Part shown: one piece after another, positions 1 to 8,859 of the stretch | How the letters are laid out: each line of letters starts with the position of its first letter | Numbering within the stretch: the stretch's first letter is position 1 | NCBI GenBank assembly: GCA_020351875.1 | Contig: CP070671.1 | Coordinates: 1,580,887 to 1,644,886, forward strand | Length of the DNA stretch: 64,000 nt | Reading direction: 5' to 3' | From: Chromatiales bacterium | Lineage (GTDB): Bacteria; Pseudomonadota; Gammaproteobacteria; Steroidobacterales; GCA-2729495 | The notes under the pieces: generated by a model | What the model was told of the DNA's origin: nothing | What the model saw: only the letters and a program-made list of their open reading frames with translations | The model's database searches: none | Made by a program: the position numbers and the translations under genes

Positions 1-1568
1 ATCTTGTTGCCATCGGCGTCGCGCACCAGGCCGTGGATGTAGACCTTGCGGAACGGCACCTCACCCATGAACTTGAGGGTCATCATGATCATGCGCGCGA
101 CCCAGAAGAAGATGATGTCGTGCCCCGTGACCAGCACGTCGGTCGGATGGAAGCGCTCGAGCTCGGGAGTCTGCTCCGGCCAGCCGAGCGTGCCGAACGT
201 CCACAGGGCCGACGAGAACCAGGTTTCGAGGACGTCATCGTCCTGGCGCAGCTCGAGGTCGTCGGCCAGACCGTGTTTGGCCCGCGCATCGGCCTCGTTG
301 CGGCCGACGTAGATGTTGCCGTCGGCGTCGTACCACGCCGGAATCCGGTGGCCCCACCACTGCTGGCGCGAGATACACCAGTCCTTGATGTCCCGCATCC
401 AGGCGAAGTAGAGGTTTTCGTACTGCCGCGGCACGAACTCGATGTCGCCGCGCTCGACCGCCTCGATGGCGGGCTCGGCGAGGGGCGCGATCTTGACGAA
501 CCACTGATCGGTGAGCCACGGCTCGACGACGGCCTTGGACCGTTCGGCGTGGGGCACCATCAGCGTGTGATCCTCAGTCGCGTCGAGCAGGCCCAGCGCG
601 TCCATGTCGGCGACGATCCGGGTGCGCGCCTCGAAGCGGTCCATACCGCGATAGGTCTCGGGGGCGGCATCGTTGAGCGTGGCGCGCGAGTCGAACACGT
701 TGATCAGCGGCAGGCCATGACGCTCGCCCACCTCGTAGTCGTTGAAGTCGTGCCCGGGCGTGATCTTCACGCAGCCGGTGCCGAACTCCGGGTCGACGTA
801 GTCGTCGGCGATCACCGGGATGTCGCGTTCGGCGAGCGGCAGGCGTACGGTCTTGCCGATAAGTGACTGGTAACGCTCGTCGTCCGGATGCACCGCGACG
901 GCGGTATCGCCGAGCATGGTTTCCGGTCGCGTCGTGGCCACCACCAGGTGTCCGCTGCCGTCCGTCAGCGGGTAGCGGAAGTGCCACAGGTGGCCCTGTT
1001 CTTCTTCGGACAGGACTTCCAGGTCGGACAACGCGGTGTGCAGCACCGGGTCCCAGTTCACGAGGCGTTTGCCACGGTAGATCAGGTCTTCGTCGTACAG
1101 TCGCACGAAGACTTCGGCCACGGCAGCCGACAGGCCTTCGTCCATCGTAAATCGCTCACGGGACCAGTCCACCGACGAGCCCATGCGCCGCATCTGTTCG
1201 GAGATGATGCCGCCGGAATGTGCTTTCCAGTCCCACACCCGGTCGAGGAAGGCCGCGCGTCCCAGGTCATGGCGATTCTTTCCCTCCGCCTCCAGCTGCC
1301 GCTCCACGACCATTTGCGTGGCAATGCCGGCATGGTCGGTGCCGGGCTGCCACAGCGTGTCGCGGCCCTGCATGCGGTAGTAGCGAGTCAGCGCGTCCAT
1401 GATGGTGTGCTGGAATGCGTGCCCCATGTGCAGCGTGCCGGTCACGTTGGGCGGCGGGATCATGATGCAGTAGGGCTCACCCTGCCCGGACGGTGCGAAA
1501 TAGCCGGCGTCTTCCCACTGGCGGTAAATGCGCTGTTCGATGGCTGCCGGGTCGTAGGTCTTGTCCAT
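1..1568 (-). CDS. valS: Valyl-tRNA synthetase, N-terminal 522 codons (3' part beyond window)
   Basis: Charges tRNA-Val with valine in the cytoplasm (class Ia synthetase). The protein starts [20 protein letters not shown] and carries the class I signature as [13 protein letters not shown] near residue 40. The reading frame is open to the left edge, where [11 protein letters not shown] is encoded: the first two bases of the window are two thirds of the Met codon of the KMSKS loop, so the cut falls inside the second catalytic motif. The ATG at 1568 lies 31 bases after the holC stop, in the pepA-holC-valS order known from E. coli. Only the editing and anticodon-binding parts and the end of the catalytic domain can lie outside. 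Confidence 0.97.
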   Translation of the reverse strand, partial: MDKTYDPAAIEQRIYRQWEDAGYFAPSGQGEPYCIMIPPPNVTGTLHMGHAFQHTIMDALTRYYRMQGRDTLWQPGTDHAGIATQMVVERQLEAEGKNRHDLGRAAFLDRVWDWKAHSGGIISEQMRRMGSSVDWSRERFTMDEGLSAAVAEVFVRLYDEDLIYRGKRLVNWDPVLHTALSDLEVLSEEEQGHLWHFRYPLTDGSGHLVVATTRPETMLGDTAVAVHPDDERYQSLIGKTVRLPLAERDIPVIADDYVDPEFGTGCVKITPGHDFNDYEVGERHGLPLINVFDSRATLNDAAPETYRGMDRFEARTRIVADMDALGLLDATEDHTLMVPHAERSKAVVEPWLTDQWFVKIAPLAEPAIEAVERGDIEFVPRQYENLYFAWMRDIKDWCISRQQWWGHRIPAWYDADGNIYVGRNEADARAKHGLADDLELRQDDDVLETWFSSALWTFGTLGWPEQTPELERFHPTDVLVTGHDIIFFWVARMIMMTLKFMGEVPFRKVYIHGLVRDADGNK

Positions 1569-1599
1569 GGCCGGGTCTGGCTGGTCCTGCAACGGGTTA

Positions 1600-2043
1600 T
1601 CAGGCAATGCGGTGGGTCTGCGGCTCGAAACCGTTGTCCCGGTAAAACCGGAAGCGTTCCCGCCCGGCGCGCCGGCCCTCGTCGCTCGCATCGATGATTT
1701 CCGCCACGCGCTCGAAACCTTCAAAACAGGCGGGCACGGTTGGCATCAGGTTGATCAATACCTCGCCGTGGCCGGGTGCCGCAGCAGCGTCGCAGCCGAT
1801 GGTGACCGGGATCTCGCCCGCCTCGTCGGGGGCCTGGATGCTGTGTGGCACGAAACTCTCGGCGCGAAAAGTCCAGAGCAGTTCGTCGAGTTCTGCGGCG
1901 GTCTGGGCATCGGTTGTCACTGCATGCACCCGGTGCTGTCGCTTCATTGCCTTCTCGGCCAGCCGGCACGCGAAGCGCAGGCGCGCCTGTGGCGAGGCCT
2001 GTTCCAGGACATAGAAATCGACGCGGAGGGGATCGCTGCTCAA
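1600..2043 (-). CDS. holC: DNA polymerase III chi subunit
   Basis: The chi subunit links the clamp loader (through psi) to single-strand-binding protein at the replication fork. The product of about 147 residues opens with [13 protein letters not shown], the family's usual first strand, and ends with an [12 protein letters not shown] region, as HolC proteins do. No ATG is available. I chose the TTG at 2043 because a GGAG sits seven bases upstream; another in-frame TTG at 2058 would add five residues and overlaps that Shine-Dalgarno sequence. The gene lies between pepA and valS, its conserved place in gammaproteobacteria. Confidence 0.9.
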   Translation of the reverse strand: MSSDPLRVDFYVLEQASPQARLRFACRLAEKAMKRQHRVHAVTTDAQTAAELDELLWTFRAESFVPHSIQAPDEAGEIPVTIGCDAAAAPGHGEVLINLMPTVPACFEGFERVAEIIDASDEGRRAGRERFRFYRDNGFEPQTHRIA

Positions 2044-2112
2044 GGACGTTCTCCACAATGCCGGGGTCGGCCCCGCAGGGTGTCGCAGGTGCCGGTTATG
2101 GCGTCCCGGTTG

Positions 2113-3597
2113 CTAACCGTTCAGCAGGTACTCCATCAACAGCGGAATGGGGCGGCCGGTGGCACCCTTGCTCGCACCCTGGCGCCACGCCGTGCCCGCA
2201 ATGTCGAGATGGGCCCACTGTGTGTCCTTGACGAAACGGGCCAGGAAACACGCGGCGGTGATCGTCCCGGCCTCGCGGCCGCCAATATTGGCCATGTCCG
2301 CGAAGTTGCTCTTCAGCTGCTGGTCGTATTCGGGCCCGATGGGCAGCCGCCAGGCTTCGTCGCCCGCCCGCGCGCCCGCCCGCAGCAGGCCGTTGGCCAG
2401 CCGGTCGGAATTCGCCAGCAAGCCGCTGCGGTGCCGGCCCAGCGCGATCAGGCAGGCGCCGGTCAGGGTTGCGATGTCGATCAGCGCCCGCGGCTTGAAA
2501 CGTTGCGCGTAGGTGAGCGCGTCACACAGGATCAAGCGGCCCTCGGCATCCGTGTTCAGGATCTCGATGGTCTGGCCCGACATCGACGTGACGATGTCGC
2601 CGGGCTTGGTGGCCGTGCCGCTCGGCAGGTTTTCGCAGCTGGGAATGATGCCGACCACGTTCATCTTCGGGCCGAGTTCGCGCAAGGCGTGAAACACGCC
2701 CAGCACGGTGGCCGCACCGCACATGTCGTATTTCATTTCGTCCATTTGCGGTGGCGGTTTCAGGGAGATACCGCCGGCGTCGAAGGTGATCCCCTTGCCG
2801 ACCAGCACGGCGGGCGCCTTGCTTTTCGCGGCGCCGCGGTAGTGCAGGACGATGAAGCGGGCCGGTTCACTCGTGCCCGCGGTGACCGAGAGCATGGCCC
2901 CCATGCCGAGTTTGCGCATCTCGGCTTCCTGCAGTACTTCGACCGTGAGTTGCTTGTCACCCTTCGCGATATCACGAGCCTGCTTGACCAGGTAGGACGG
3001 CGTGCAGACATTGCCCGGCAGGTTGCCGAGGTCTTTCGCGAGGCTCATGCCCTGACCGATCGCATCGCCGTGACTGGCGCCCTTGCGGGCCTGCGCTGCC
3101 TGTTTGGCAGTGGCTCCCAGGGTCAGCTTGCGCGGGGCGGGCTGCTTGTCGTCCTGTTTGGACTTCATCGTTGTAAAGCGGTATGCGCTGTCATGCCAGG
3201 TTTCCACGGCCAGCCGCGCGCGGTGATAGACGTCCGCACCCTTCGGGCTCTCGGTGGTCAGGTAGCAGGCGGCTCCGGCAATTTTCGTCTTGCGCCACGC
3301 CGCATAGGCGGCGCGCAGCGCGCGCTGGTAGCGCTTTCGGTCGTAATCCTTCTTGTCACCGCAGCCAGTCAGCAGTACGCGTTTGAAGGGCAGCCCGGAC
3401 GGCGCCCGCACCAGCAGGGTGTCACCCACATTGCCGCGCATATCACCGGCCGCGACGAGTTCGGCGATCTGGCCGCCGAGGGCCCGGTCAGCGGCGCGTG
3501 TCGGCGCCGGCAGGGTTGCCCCGTTCGAATAGACGGGCAGGATCAGGCAGTCGGTGCGCTGCTTGTCCGCCGTTGCCGTACTGACCTGAAACTGCAT
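2113..3597 (-). CDS. pepA: Leucyl aminopeptidase (M17 family)
   Basis: Cytosolic two-metal aminopeptidase that removes N-terminal residues; in E. coli PepA also binds DNA in Xer recombination and in carAB control. The 494-residue protein shows the M17 metal-binding signature NTDAEGRL and the GKGITFDAGGISLK segment with a catalytic lysine. The ATG at 3597 (MQFQVSTATADKQ) has AAGGGG six bases upstream, so the in-frame extension further upstream (to 3675) is probably not translated. It is divergent from lptF and followed by holC and valS, as in E. coli. Confidence 0.96.
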   Translation of the reverse strand: MQFQVSTATADKQRTDCLILPVYSNGATLPAPTRAADRALGGQIAELVAAGDMRGNVGDTLLVRAPSGLPFKRVLLTGCGDKKDYDRKRYQRALRAAYAAWRKTKIAGAACYLTTESPKGADVYHRARLAVETWHDSAYRFTTMKSKQDDKQPAPRKLTLGATAKQAAQARKGASHGDAIGQGMSLAKDLGNLPGNVCTPSYLVKQARDIAKGDKQLTVEVLQEAEMRKLGMGAMLSVTAGTSEPARFIVLHYRGAAKSKAPAVLVGKGITFDAGGISLKPPPQMDEMKYDMCGAATVLGVFHALRELGPKMNVVGIIPSCENLPSGTATKPGDIVTSMSGQTIEILNTDAEGRLILCDALTYAQRFKPRALIDIATLTGACLIALGRHRSGLLANSDRLANGLLRAGARAGDEAWRLPIGPEYDQQLKSNFADMANIGGREAGTITAACFLARFVKDTQWAHLDIAGTAWRQGASKGATGRPIPLLMEYLLNG

Positions 3598-3790
3598 GCA
3601 GAACCCCTTGCTGTCTTGCTGGCCGCACCGGGGCGGCGACCGCCCTTGACGGTCTGAAAGGCTAGCGTCGATCATGGCGACGGTCGAAGCTGAGCCGTCG
3701 CGCCCGGAATTGTACTTGATTCAGCACTGTCCGCGATTTCCTGCCCGGGCCTCTGGCGGCCGCCGGGCGCGGCGTTTCTGACGGCGGCAC

Positions 3791-4873
3791 ATGGCACGCA
3801 TTCTGCAAAACTACGTGTTGCGGGAAACCGCGCAGACGTGGTTCGTCACCACGCTCGTGTTGCTGGTCATTCTCGTGACCTACCAGTTCACGGAAGTGCT
3901 GGGAGACGCCGCGTCGGCAAAGTTGCCCCGCGACGCGATCTTTCGGGTGCTCGGGCTGACGTCCATCCAGCTGCTGGCGGTGCTGACGCCCATCAGCCTG
4001 TTCCTGTCCATTCTGCTCGCGCTTGGCCGGCTGTACCGCGACAGCGAGATGGCCGCGCTGATGGCCTGCGGCATTGGCCCCGCGCGGCTTTACCGTTCGC
4101 TGCTGGGGTTCGCGCTGCTGCTGGCCGCCGGCGTGGGCTGGCTGGCTATCGTGGTATCACCGGCAGCCACGCGGTCGATTCAGAGCATGGCGGCGGCCGC
4201 CCAGGCGAGCGTGGGCCTGGACATGCTCGAAGCGGGCCGCTTCGTGTCACTGGGCGATACCGGCGCGGTGCTGTACGCCGGTGCGGTGAACCGGGACGGC
4301 AGCCTGGCCGACGTCTTCGTGCAACGGCGCGACGGCGACAAGGTGCAGCTGATCGTCGCGCAGCGGGCCTGGGAGGGTGAGCGCGAAGCCGACGGCCGCC
4401 GCGTGCTGCGTTTCGCCGACGGCCGCCGCTACGAGGGCAAGCCCGGTAGTCCGCGCTTCAACGTGATGCGCTTCGCCGAGCACGGTATTCCCTACGAGCT
4501 GCCAACTTTCGGCCCCCCGGTGCGCGGGCCCGAGGCCAAGCCGCTCGGGGAGCTATGGGGTTCCGCCGACCTCGCGGACCAGGCGGAATTACAGTGGCGC
4601 CTGTCGTCGCCGCTCACGCTCCTGATGCTGACCCTGCTGGCCGTGCCTCTCAGCCGCAGCGCGCCGCGCCAGGGCCGTTACACCGGCATCGTCGCCGGCG
4701 TCTTTGTCTACCTGATTTACGTGAACCTGCTGTCCATTGCCCGCGTGTGGGTGGAGCAGGGCACCATCAGCCCGCGGGTCGGCGTGTGGTGGGTGCACCT
4801 GCTCTGGGGATCGGCCGGACTGCTGATGGTGGCCTACCAGCACGGCTGGCCGCGCCGGGCCCTGGCGCGCTAG
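3791..4873 (+). CDS. lptF: LPS export permease LptF
   Basis: Inner-membrane half of the LptB2FG transporter, which extracts lipopolysaccharide and passes it to LptC/LptA. The 360-residue protein has the YjgP/YjgQ layout: an N-terminal amphipathic start (MARILQNYVLRET), three transmembrane segments within the first about 130 residues, a periplasmic beta-rich domain to about residue 260, then three more transmembrane segments beginning after ELQWRLSSPL. It resembles LptF rather than LptG in the RYxxRE-type start and the final segments. LptG normally follows directly but is absent here: the next gene is a convergent RDD protein whose stop codon overlaps this one in the sequence CTAG. Confidence 0.92.
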   Translation: MARILQNYVLRETAQTWFVTTLVLLVILVTYQFTEVLGDAASAKLPRDAIFRVLGLTSIQLLAVLTPISLFLSILLALGRLYRDSEMAALMACGIGPARLYRSLLGFALLLAAGVGWLAIVVSPAATRSIQSMAAAAQASVGLDMLEAGRFVSLGDTGAVLYAGAVNRDGSLADVFVQRRDGDKVQLIVAQRAWEGEREADGRRVLRFADGRRYEGKPGSPRFNVMRFAEHGIPYELPTFGPPVRGPEAKPLGELWGSADLADQAELQWRLSSPLTLLMLTLLAVPLSRSAPRQGRYTGIVAGVFVYLIYVNLLSIARVWVEQGTISPRVGVWWVHLLWGSAGLLMVAYQHGWPRRALAR

Positions 4874-5310
4874 CGGCGGGCCGCGTCTTTGGGTAGCAGG
4901 ACCACGCGCGTGCCGGTCAGGCGGTCGTGCCAGGCGCGCCGTTGCGGGTCGACCAGGATCCACAGCAAACCGAGCCCGGCCGGCAACACGCTGAGCAGGG
5001 CGGCGGCGAAACGCAGCGTCGCGGTTGCCGGACCCAGCGGGCTGCCGTCGATCTTCTCAACCCGCAGGCGCCAGCTGCGCATGCCCAGGGTCTGGCCGCC
5101 GCGACACCAGAAACCCGCGTAGAACACCACGCAAACCAGCAACACCAGGCCCTGGAACCACAGGCTGCCCGGCGGCACGGCCTCGCCGCCCCTTAGCATT
5201 AGCACCGCGATGCCCAGCATCATCAGCAGTCCACCGAGCAGCAACAGGTCATAGGCGCCGGCCGCGAGGCGGCGCAGCAAGCTGGGAGCGACGAGGGTGG
5301 CAGCAGTCAT
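4870..5310 (-). CDS. RDD family membrane protein
   Basis: Small integral membrane protein of 146 residues. The family signature is visible: Arg and Asp in the first helix (LLRRLAAGAYDLLLLGG) and Asp with HDR in the last part (DPQRRAWHDRLTGTRVV). Three hydrophobic segments lie at roughly residues 20-42, 51-70 and 100-118. RDD proteins have no single agreed function; some act in ion or proton antiport. It is convergent with lptF (overlapping stop codons at 4870-4873) and occupies the place where lptG would be expected. It ends just short of the tRNA-Glu gene. Confidence 0.85.
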   Translation of the reverse strand: MTAATLVAPSLLRRLAAGAYDLLLLGGLLMMLGIAVLMLRGGEAVPPGSLWFQGLVLLVCVVFYAGFWCRGGQTLGMRSWRLRVEKIDGSPLGPATATLRFAAALLSVLPAGLGLLWILVDPQRRAWHDRLTGTRVVLLPKDAARR

Positions 5311-5335
5311 GCGTGAGGGGTGGGCCGGCAGGAAG

Positions 5336-5410
5336 TGGCGCTCCCTACGAGAATCGAACTCGTGTTTCAGCCTTGAGAGGGCCGCGTCCTAACCGCTAGA
5401 CGAAGGGAGC
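5336..5410 (-). tRNA. tRNA-Glu (anticodon CTC)
   Basis: The minus strand folds as a cloverleaf: acceptor GCTCCCT pairing with AGGGAGC, D arm with GTC/GAC, anticodon stem CGGCC/GGCTG enclosing loop CTCTCAA, and T arm ACGAG-TTCGATT-CTCGT. The middle three loop bases give anticodon CTC, which reads GAG. A G discriminator is followed by an encoded CCA at 5338-5336. The overall sequence follows bacterial tRNA-Glu closely. Confidence 0.95.
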
Positions 5411-5449
5411 GTAGGGTCCATACGGCTGCCCGGTGCGGGCAGCGCTGTT

Positions 5450-5477
5450 ATTATAGAGAGCGAACTCAGCCTCACAA
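5450..5477 (-). promoter_or_regulatory. Promoter of tRNA-Glu
   Basis: On the minus strand TTGTGA (5477-5472) is followed after 16 bases by a perfect TATAAT (5455-5450). Transcription would start near 5443, about 33 bases before the mature tRNA 5' end, in a GC-rich stretch typical of stringently controlled stable-RNA promoters. The leader contains an 8-bp hairpin with stem GCTGCCCG and loop GTG at 5425-5443. Confidence 0.65.
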
Positions 5478-5487
5478 GCAGGCAAAT

Positions 5488-6813
5488 TTGACAGAGATAC
5501 GGAAATCAGACGACGTTTCCCCGCCGCAGATCATTCCCCGGCCCGAGCACAACATCTCGCGGGCACACATTTCCAAACCAGCCTTAAAGGTTCTGTACCG
5601 GCTCAAGGATGCGGGCTACCAGGCGTTCCTGGTGGGCGGCAGTGTGCGCGACCTGCTGCTGGGGCACCAGCCGAAGGATTTTGATGTGGCGACGGACGCG
5701 CGCCCGGAAGAGGTGCGCGCACTGTTCGGCAACAGCCGCCTGATCGGCCGCCGCTTTCGGCTGGCCCACGTGCGCTTTGGCCGGGAAATCATCGAAGTGG
5801 CCACATTCCGCGGCACCGGTAACGGTGATCCGAGTGATGGCGAGCACGTGATTCACGAGTCAGGGCGAATCCTGAAGGACAATGCGTGGGGCAGTATCGA
5901 AGAAGACGCGATACGCCGCGACTTTACGGTCAACGCGCTCTACTACAACATTGCCGACTTCTCGATTTGGGATTTCGCCGGTGGCGTCGACGATATCGCG
6001 CACGGCTGGCTCCGGTTGATCGGCGACCCCGAGACCCGTTATCGCGAAGACCCGGTGCGCATGCTCCGGGCCGCGCGACTGGCGGCAAAACTCGGCCTGG
6101 AGTTGCATCCCGAAGCGGCCGAGCCGGTGCCGCGCCTGGCCGATCTGCTCGACGGTGTGCCGCCAGCCAGATTGTTCGACGAGTTTCTGAAGCTGTTCCA
6201 GTCGGGGCATGCGCTCGAGAGTTATCGCAAGCTCGCGCAGTTGGGTTTGTTCGAGCACCTGTTCCCGATGACGGCCCGTGTGCTGGCCGACGACTCGCAG
6301 CAGGATTTCCGTGAACTGATCGAAGCGGCGCTGGCCAATACCGACTGGCGGATCGCAGAAGAGCTGCCGGTCACGCCGATGTTCCTGTTTGCGGTGCTGT
6401 TGTGGCGACCGGTAAAAGACCGCGCGGCGACGCTGATGCAGGACGAAGGCCTGTCGCCCGGCCGCGCGCTTGCCCAGGCGGCCGCCGACATCAATGCGCA
6501 ACAGGTCGCGCGTGTCGCCCTGCCGAAGCGCTTCAGCCTGCCGATGCGCGAAGTGTTGCAGCTGCAAGGCCGTTTCGAAGACCAGCGACCGCGCCGGGTG
6601 CGCTCGCTGTTGCAGCACAAGCGATTTCGCGCGGCCTACGACCTGCTGCTGCTGCGGGCCCAGGTTGGCGAGGTACCGGGTGAACTCGCGGAGTTCTGGA
6701 CAGCCGCGCAGCAGGGCGACAGCGAGTCCGAGCCGGCGCCCGCGCAACGTGCCCGGCGTCGTCGTCGCCGCCGCCCGCGTCGCCGGCAGGGCAATTCAAC
6801 GCCCGCTCCCTGA
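5488..6813 (+). CDS. pcnB: Poly(A) polymerase I
   Basis: Adds poly(A) tails to RNA 3' ends and so promotes decay. The N-terminal part carries the nucleotidyltransferase signature LVGGSVRDLLLG (about residues 49-60) with the catalytic pair in DFDVAT, then the RNA-binding RRDFTVNALYYN segment. PEHNISRAHIS at about 19-29 is the typical PcnB entry. The C terminus is a strongly basic tail of Arg repeats before GNSTPAP, common in PcnB. The start is a TTG at 5488 with only a weak AGG upstream, because no ATG precedes the conserved region. folK follows after four bases. Confidence 0.93.
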   Translation: MTEIRKSDDVSPPQIIPRPEHNISRAHISKPALKVLYRLKDAGYQAFLVGGSVRDLLLGHQPKDFDVATDARPEEVRALFGNSRLIGRRFRLAHVRFGREIIEVATFRGTGNGDPSDGEHVIHESGRILKDNAWGSIEEDAIRRDFTVNALYYNIADFSIWDFAGGVDDIAHGWLRLIGDPETRYREDPVRMLRAARLAAKLGLELHPEAAEPVPRLADLLDGVPPARLFDEFLKLFQSGHALESYRKLAQLGLFEHLFPMTARVLADDSQQDFRELIEAALANTDWRIAEELPVTPMFLFAVLLWRPVKDRAATLMQDEGLSPGRALAQAAADINAQQVARVALPKRFSLPMREVLQLQGRFEDQRPRRVRSLLQHKRFRAAYDLLLLRAQVGEVPGELAEFWTAAQQGDSESEPAPAQRARRRRRRRPRRRQGNSTPAP

Positions 6814-6817
6814 ATTC

Positions 6818-7315
6818 ATGACGCGTGACGAGCGCAGGGTGTCGGCCTGGGTGGGTATCGGCAGTAATCTCGACGATCCCGAATACCAGGTCCGTCGCGC
6901 CTTCGTTGCGCTGGCAGAATTGCCCGACACGGAACTGCGCGTGCAGTCACCTTTGTACCGGACCGCGCCGATGGGGCCGCAGGATCAGCCGGACTACATC
7001 AACGCAGTGGCGGAACTCGACACGGGTCTCGAAGCCGACGCATTGCTCGCACAATTGCAGGCCATAGAAAAGCGGGCCGGCCGCTTGCGCGAAACCAGGT
7101 GGGGCCCACGCGTTCTCGACCTGGACTTGTTGACCTATGGTCGCGAGTGCATCAGCCGCCCGGGGCTCAAAGTGCCGCACCCGGGCATTGGCGAGCGAAA
7201 TTTTGTATTGTTGCCGCTGCTCTCCGTGGCGCCCGACCTGGAAATTCCGGGACTGGGGCCGGTGCGTCAGCTGGCGGCTGGTATCGACCGCGAGGGCGTT
7301 GAGAGGCTCGAGTAA
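6818..7315 (+). CDS. folK: 2-amino-4-hydroxy-6-hydroxymethyldihydropteridine pyrophosphokinase
   Basis: Transfers pyrophosphate from ATP to 6-hydroxymethyl-dihydropterin in folate synthesis. The 165-residue protein shows the HPPK features in order: VGIGSNLDDP near the start, SPLYRTAPMGPQDQPDYINAV, and the signature RWGPRVLDLDLLTYG around residue 90-110, then PHPGIGERNFVLLPL. The ATG at 6818 is four bases after the pcnB stop, so the two are probably co-transcribed. The pcnB-folK-kinase-panBC order is known from other gammaproteobacteria. Confidence 0.95.
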   Translation: MTRDERRVSAWVGIGSNLDDPEYQVRRAFVALAELPDTELRVQSPLYRTAPMGPQDQPDYINAVAELDTGLEADALLAQLQAIEKRAGRLRETRWGPRVLDLDLLTYGRECISRPGLKVPHPGIGERNFVLLPLLSVAPDLEIPGLGPVRQLAAGIDREGVERLE

Positions 7316-7359
7316 ACGGGCCGTCGTCGCTGGCCCGCATAGAAGAACCAGAACGCTGG

Positions 7360-8007
7360 ATGGCAGATTCCCGCTACATTGCGATCGAGGGTCCAATCGG
7401 CGTTGGCAAGACCAGTCTCGCCAAACGCCTGGCCGAAAGTCTCGACAGTGAGCTGCTGCTGGAAGACGCGGACGCCAATCCCTTCCTGCAACGGTTTTAC
7501 AAGGATCCACGCGGTCAGGCCCTGCCCACCCAGTTGTTTTTTCTGTTCCAGCGTATTAGCCAGATCGGCGAGTTGCGCCAGGCGGATATGTTCAGCGAAG
7601 TGCGGGTGGCCGATTTCCTGATGCAGAAAGACCGCCTGTTCGCAGAAATTACCCTCGACCGCGACGAACTGTTGCTGTACGACAAGGTCTACGAAACCAT
7701 GGCCGTTGAAGCCCCGGTGCCCGACCTGGTGGTTTACCTCCAGGCGCCGGTCGACACCCTGCTGTTCCGGGTGGCGCGACGGGGCATCAGTTACGAGCAA
7801 CGCATCGGTCGTCGTTACCTGGAAAGGCTGGCCGAAGCCTACGCCCGGTTCTTCCACGACTATGACGAAGCGCCGCTGCTCATCGTGAATGCTGCGACGA
7901 TCGACCCTATTAACAATGACGAGCACTACGCGATGCTGCTCGAGCAGATTCAGCGCACTCGCAGTGGCAGGCATTTCTTCAATCCGCTGGTTTCGGCCCT
8001 GGCCTGA
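7360..8007 (+). CDS. Deoxynucleoside kinase family protein
   Basis: Member of the deoxyadenosine/deoxycytidine kinase family, which phosphorylates deoxynucleosides for salvage. The 215-residue protein has a P-loop at residues 10-17 (GPIGVGKT), a D(L)VVYLQAP strand near 125 and an arginine-rich lid (RRGISYEQRIGRRY). It sits between folK and panB, where this kinase is common in gammaproteobacteria. Its precise substrate cannot be told from the sequence. The Shine-Dalgarno sequence before the ATG is weak. Confidence 0.87.
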   Translation: MADSRYIAIEGPIGVGKTSLAKRLAESLDSELLLEDADANPFLQRFYKDPRGQALPTQLFFLFQRISQIGELRQADMFSEVRVADFLMQKDRLFAEITLDRDELLLYDKVYETMAVEAPVPDLVVYLQAPVDTLLFRVARRGISYEQRIGRRYLERLAEAYARFFHDYDEAPLLIVNAATIDPINNDEHYAMLLEQIQRTRSGRHFFNPLVSALA

Positions 8008-8028
8008 TCCCCACAGCGGGAGGCAAGC

Positions 8029-8859
8029 ATGTACAAGCAACTGGAAGAGCGCGACCAGACGAGGCCGCCGGTCAATGTCTCCACGCTGATGCGCATGAAG
8101 GCCGAAGGCGAGCCGATCGCTTGTCTCACGGCCTACGATGCGAGCTTTGCCAGGCTCGTGGACGATGCGGGCACGGATGTCGTGCTGGTTGGCGATTCCC
8201 TCGGCATGGTCATCCAGGGGCACGATACGACCGTGCCGGTCACGGTTGACGACATCGTGTACCACAGCCGGGCCGTGGCCCGCAGTCTGCGCCATGCTTT
8301 CCTGATGGCCGACATGCCGTTCATGAGTTTCAGCAGTGCACAGCAGGCACTGGAAAATGCGGTGCGCCTGATGCAGGAAGGCGGGGCGATGATGGTGAAG
8401 CTGGAAGGCGGTGCCAGCCAGGTCAACATCGTCGAGCATCTCGCCGGGCACGACATACCGGTGTGTGCGCATCTGGGACTGCGCCCGCAGTCCGTGCACA
8501 AAATTGGCGGTTTCAAGGTTCAGGGTCGCGAGAACGAGCAGGCAAGGCAAATGCTCGCGGACGCCCGTGCGCTGGAAGCGGCGGGTGCCGACGTCGTGCT
8601 GCTCGAATGCGTGCCGAACGAAGTCGGCAAGGCAATTCGCGATGCGCTCAACGTGCCGGTCATCGGCATCGGCGCGGGACCCGACGTCGACGGCCAGATC
8701 CTGGTGCTCTACGACGTGCTGGGCATTACCCAGGGTCCCATGCCGCGCTTTGTGAAGAATTTCATGCTGGACTCCGCCACGCCCATCGACGCGTGCGCGG
8801 CTTATGTCAGCGCGGTCAAAGATCGCAGCTACCCGGCGCCAGAGCACTGTTTCTCGTGA
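8029..8859 (+). CDS. panB: 3-methyl-2-oxobutanoate hydroxymethyltransferase
   Basis: First committed step of pantothenate synthesis: makes ketopantoate from 2-oxoisovalerate and methylene-tetrahydrofolate. The 276-residue TIM barrel shows ITCLTAYD-like ACLTAYDASFARL, the metal-site GDSLGMVIQGHDTTVPV, VKLEGG and the HLGLRPQSVHKIGGFKVQG segment. GGGAGG lies six bases before the ATG at 8029. The stop codon overlaps the GTG start of panC (GTGA), so the two genes are translationally coupled. Confidence 0.97.
   Translation: MYKQLEERDQTRPPVNVSTLMRMKAEGEPIACLTAYDASFARLVDDAGTDVVLVGDSLGMVIQGHDTTVPVTVDDIVYHSRAVARSLRHAFLMADMPFMSFSSAQQALENAVRLMQEGGAMMVKLEGGASQVNIVEHLAGHDIPVCAHLGLRPQSVHKIGGFKVQGRENEQARQMLADARALEAAGADVVLLECVPNEVGKAIRDALNVPVIGIGAGPDVDGQILVLYDVLGITQGPMPRFVKNFMLDSATPIDACAAYVSAVKDRSYPAPEHCFS

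Noticed and set aside
1561-3657. A 698-codon open frame on the plus strand over holC and pepA
   Set aside because: It is a GC-rich antisense shadow: pepA and holC on the minus strand show catalytic motifs and proper starts, while this frame shows none.
7267-8847. A 526-codon minus-strand frame opposite the kinase and panB
   Set aside because: Same antisense effect of high GC; both plus-strand genes have clear motifs and a strong Shine-Dalgarno sequence at panB.
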